From Bacteroidota bacterium (GTDB lineage Bacteria; Bacteroidota; Ignavibacteria; Tepidaquicellales; Tepidaquicellaceae), in contig JAEYVS010000044.1 of assembly GCA_023429265.1 (NCBI GenBank), forward strand, positions 1 through 16,941: a stretch of DNA of 16,941 bases, in the 5' to 3' direction. A program made the translations under genes and the position numbers. This document shows, piece by piece, positions 14,882 through 16,941 of this stretch (position 1 is the stretch's first letter; every line of letters starts with the position of its first letter). Under the pieces are notes generated by a model. It was given only the letters and a program-made list of their open reading frames with translations. It was not told the DNA's origin and did no database searches.

Positions 14882-16177
14882 ATGCTGATCAAAACTAAAC
14901 ACATATTTTTCCTTATAATTCAATTAAGTCTTATTTTTCAGTTTTCGGAAAAATCGTGGGCTATCGATTATTGGACTCAACAAAACACTCCAACGGATGT
15001 AAAATTGTTAAGATGTTCTTTTCCTGACACACTTAATGGATGGGCGTGTGGTGATTTTGGGACAATACTCCATACATCAAATGGAGGAAAAAACTGGAAT
15101 CTACAGACCTCACCAATAGATTTTTACATACACGATATTTACTTTCTTGATAATAATACCGGGTGGGCTGTCGCAAATGAGTTTTTCTATGAAGGAAGTA
15201 TAATTCTTTCCACTACAAATGCCGGAGTTACCTGGGATACAACCCAATTTTTTGATACAACAATTTTTCTCACTACAATTCACTATACAGATTCAGTGAA
15301 TGGATGGGTGGGAGCAATCACCGGAGATATATACAAGACCACCAATGCAGGACTTGACTGGACATACACACCTAATGATTCCGGGATGTTTTCCGGATTC
15401 CGGATAAATCGATTTCGATTCTATTCTCCTGATTACGGGTATGCAGTTGGAGGGCAGATAGACATTGTAGGTACGATATGGAGAACGGACAACAACGGAG
15501 GTTTATGGACATCCCAGGGATTATCCCCTGAACCCATCTATGATATCTATTTCTTCGACTCCACAAATCTAATGGCGACTGGTGGAGATCCGGACTACGG
15601 AGCATTTATGCTTAAGTCAAGTAATGCAGGAGCTAACTGGGAATACACTTCGATTGAACTGTATGGGCAGGGAGAAACTATTGCGCACCGTACTGCGTCT
15701 GAATTCTGGGTACCTCTTGCATACGCGGAAACATTTGCAATGACAACAAATGCCGGCAATAACTGGGCTGAAGTTCCCGTGACACAAACTCTCGGAGTAT
15801 GGGATGCGAGATTTGTTACACCAAATCACGGCTGGGCTGTAGGTGACAGCGGGCTCGTGCTTAAATTCAATCCTGATGCTGTAAACATTAACAATCAAAA
15901 TGTATCAGTACCTTCTTCACTAACACTGCATCAAAATTACCCCAATCCCTTCAATCCTTCCACTACAATTGAATATGAGTTATCAAAGCCCGGATATGTA
16001 AAGCTCCTGGTGTATGACATTAACGGAAAACAAATGGAGTTTATTGATCTTGGACCGAAATTTACCGGTAGTTATAAGTTCAGTCTAAACGGGAAAAATT
16101 ATCCTTCAGGTGTGTACTATTATAAACTGACATCAGGGGATTTTTCACAAACAAAGAAAATGGTCATAATTAAGTAA
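14882..16177 (+). CDS. Secreted YCF48-like seven-bladed beta-propeller with T9SS sorting domain
   Basis: A 431-residue exported protein of unknown function. A signal peptide (1 to about 27, hydrophobic core 'IFFLIIQLSLIF', probable cleavage after 'SWA') precedes a propeller of repeated units built as 'GW-A/V-x-G ... (S/T)-(S/T)-N-x-G-x-x-W'. Units are seen near 53-72, 95-118, 141-160, 186-209, 231-253, 285-295 and 317-330, as in YCF48/photosystem-II-assembly-like and BNR proteins. The last unit lacks its Asp box while the mature N terminus begins 'IDYWTQQ', which could supply the missing strand and close the ring. The C-terminal T9SS type A sorting domain (about 347-431) shows 'QNYPNPFNPSTTIEYEL' and 'SGVYYYKL'. 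It diverges from the BNR T9SS gene across 255 bases. It converges with cinA, six bases away. A structural or binding role is more likely than catalysis. Confidence 0.9.
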   Translation: MLIKTKHIFFLIIQLSLIFQFSEKSWAIDYWTQQNTPTDVKLLRCSFPDTLNGWACGDFGTILHTSNGGKNWNLQTSPIDFYIHDIYFLDNNTGWAVANEFFYEGSIILSTTNAGVTWDTTQFFDTTIFLTTIHYTDSVNGWVGAITGDIYKTTNAGLDWTYTPNDSGMFSGFRINRFRFYSPDYGYAVGGQIDIVGTIWRTDNNGGLWTSQGLSPEPIYDIYFFDSTNLMATGGDPDYGAFMLKSSNAGANWEYTSIELYGQGETIAHRTASEFWVPLAYAETFAMTTNAGNNWAEVPVTQTLGVWDARFVTPNHGWAVGDSGLVLKFNPDAVNINNQNVSVPSSLTLHQNYPNPFNPSTTIEYELSKPGYVKLLVYDINGKQMEFIDLGPKFTGSYKFSLNGKNYPSGVYYYKLTSGDFSQTKKMVIIK

Positions 16178-16198
16178 CTGCTTCTAAGTAACTGCTTC
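16171..16198 (+). repeat. 14-bp perfect tandem duplication at the T9SS-gene/cinA junction
   Basis: TAAGTAACTGCTTC occurs twice head to tail (16171-16184 and 16185-16198). The first copy holds the last Lys and TAA stop of the plus-strand T9SS gene. The second encodes, on the minus strand, the final residues of CinA, and the TAG stop of cinA spans the joint between the copies. Confidence 0.9.
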
Positions 16199-16941
16199 TT
16201 TGTATAGTATCTCCAGAGCTTTGGTAGCTGCCCTCAATATATTTCTCTCTCTATTGTCTCCAAAATTAAATTTCTTAGCGTAAGTCTTATCCTTATCCGA
16301 ATACCCTATCCAAACGAGTCCAACAGGCTTCTCCTCACTTCCTCCTGCAGGTCCGGCTATACCGGTTGTAGATACCGATACATCCGCATTAAATCTCTTC
16401 CGCGCTCCTTCTGCCATTTCCTTTGCTGTCTGCTCACTTACTGCTCCGAACTGTTTCAAGGTTTCTTCCTTCACACTCAGAACTTCCATTTTGGCTTCAT
16501 TCGCATACGTGGTCACCCCGCCCAGATAATAATCCGAACTACCCGGAATAGCCACAATCGTCGATGATATCATCCCACCTGTACAGGACTCTGCTACGGC
16601 AAGATTTAGTTTTTTCTTTTTAAGAGATTCACCCAGCTTCGTTTCCAACCTGTCATCACCGACTCCGAAAATAAAATCTCCGGCCTTATCTCTTATGATG
16701 TTTTCAATTTTGTCAAGAAGTGTTTCAGCATCAGCATCATTCTCAGCTTTTATCTGTACTCTCATCCTGACACCTGAAGCCGAAGGCAGATAAGCGAGCT
16801 TACCGCCATTCAGAACATCTTTCAAATCTCCAACCTTCTCATATAATGAAGATTCGCCTATCCCCGTCGTAAGGATAGTCCTGTACCTCATTACATAATC
16901 TATTTTGTTTTTAAAATATTCAGTGAGGTGGGGTATGACAT
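16184..16941 (-). CDS. cinA: CinA-family protein, C-terminal part (5' end outside window)
   Basis: The frame is open to the right edge. Upstream of the in-frame ATG at 16891 it continues without a stop as 'VIPHLTEYFKNKIDYV', which fits the CinA sequence before 'RTILTTGIGES', so that ATG is internal and the gene is truncated by the window. About 251 residues are visible. They comprise the end of the N-terminal MoaB/MogA-like half, the 'TTGIGESSL' linker, a small KH-type middle domain ('LAYLPSASGVRMRVQIKAE') and the complete PncC-type amidase domain with 'AVAESCTGGMIS', 'GSSDYYLGGVTTYAN', 'GAVSEQTAKEMA' and 'TTGIAGPAGGSEEKPVG'. Known activities of the family are ADP-ribose pyrophosphatase (N-terminal half) and nicotinamide-nucleotide deamidase (C-terminal half), which salvage pyridine nucleotides in the cytoplasm. 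The stop lies six bases from the convergent T9SS gene, at a 14-bp tandem duplication. Confidence 0.94.
   Translation of the reverse strand, partial: VIPHLTEYFKNKIDYVMRYRTILTTGIGESSLYEKVGDLKDVLNGGKLAYLPSASGVRMRVQIKAENDADAETLLDKIENIIRDKAGDFIFGVGDDRLETKLGESLKKKKLNLAVAESCTGGMISSTIVAIPGSSDYYLGGVTTYANEAKMEVLSVKEETLKQFGAVSEQTAKEMAEGARKRFNADVSVSTTGIAGPAGGSEEKPVGLVWIGYSDKDKTYAKKFNFGDNRERNILRAATKALEILYKEAVT

Noticed and set aside
16184..16891. A stand-alone short CinA (PncC-like) protein starting at the ATG at 16891
   Set aside because: The frame continues open to the window edge with residues that fit the full-length CinA sequence, and 'TTGIGES' belongs to the middle of CinA, so the gene is cut by the window.
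1..16941. Possible defence island, phage, transposon or CRISPR content
   Set aside because: All sizeable genes are accounted for by housekeeping, transport or secreted-protein families; no integrase, transposase, nuclease, toxin-antitoxin pair or repeat-spacer array was seen.

Overview
The window looks like a stretch of bacterial chromosome from the FCB superphylum (Bacteroidota, Ignavibacteriota and relatives), most like Ignavibacteria. The main evidence is two secreted proteins that end in a type IX secretion (T9SS) type A sorting domain with the 'NYPNPFNP' signature and a C-terminal 'SGVYYYKL ... KM' strand pair. AT-rich intergenic DNA, mostly absent Shine-Dalgarno sequences and densely packed, often overlapping genes fit this. 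The assignment below superphylum level is an inference.

Layout. (1) Positions 1-3472, plus strand: the C-terminal end of an alpha/beta hydrolase, an NhaA sodium/proton antiporter, a TIGR01777-type NAD(P)-binding epimerase-like protein and a COG3178-type small-molecule kinase. The last three overlap by 8 and 4 bases and are probably translationally coupled. (2) Positions 3473-9396, minus strand: a five-gene tripartite ABC efflux operon read in the order TolC-like outer-membrane channel, periplasmic adaptor, ATPase, permease A, permease B. Its last stop codon abuts the stop codon of the kinase. (3) Positions 9627-10816, plus strand: a QueD-type 6-carboxytetrahydropterin synthase and a SpoU/TrmH-family RNA methyltransferase that starts with TTG. 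(4) Positions 10844-14626, minus strand: a DEAD-box RNA helicase with a DbpA-type RNA-binding tail and, upstream of it, a large T9SS-exported BNR/Asp-box protein. Two hairpin terminators lie between them. (5) Positions 14882-16177, plus strand: a second T9SS cargo, a YCF48-like seven-bladed propeller, divergent from the first. (6) Positions 16184-16941, minus strand: cinA, which runs off the right edge.

How the genes work together: the efflux operon holds a full set of parts for pumping a substrate from the inner membrane or periplasm across the outer membrane. The queD/methyltransferase pair and the helicase belong to RNA modification and RNA metabolism. The two T9SS cargos are probably surface or secreted beta-propellers. 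There are no tRNA or rRNA genes, CRISPR arrays, insertion sequences or phage genes, and no gene-free stretch over 300 bases.

I find no convincing new multi-gene system. The most interesting points are a terminator-like hairpin inside the presumed leader of the helicase mRNA, the use of two paralogous permeases that share a periplasmic YRNR-x-DIT motif, a thrice-repeated TAGTTGACAAA element between the divergent T9SS cargo genes, and a 14-bp tandem duplication at the T9SS-cargo/cinA junction.
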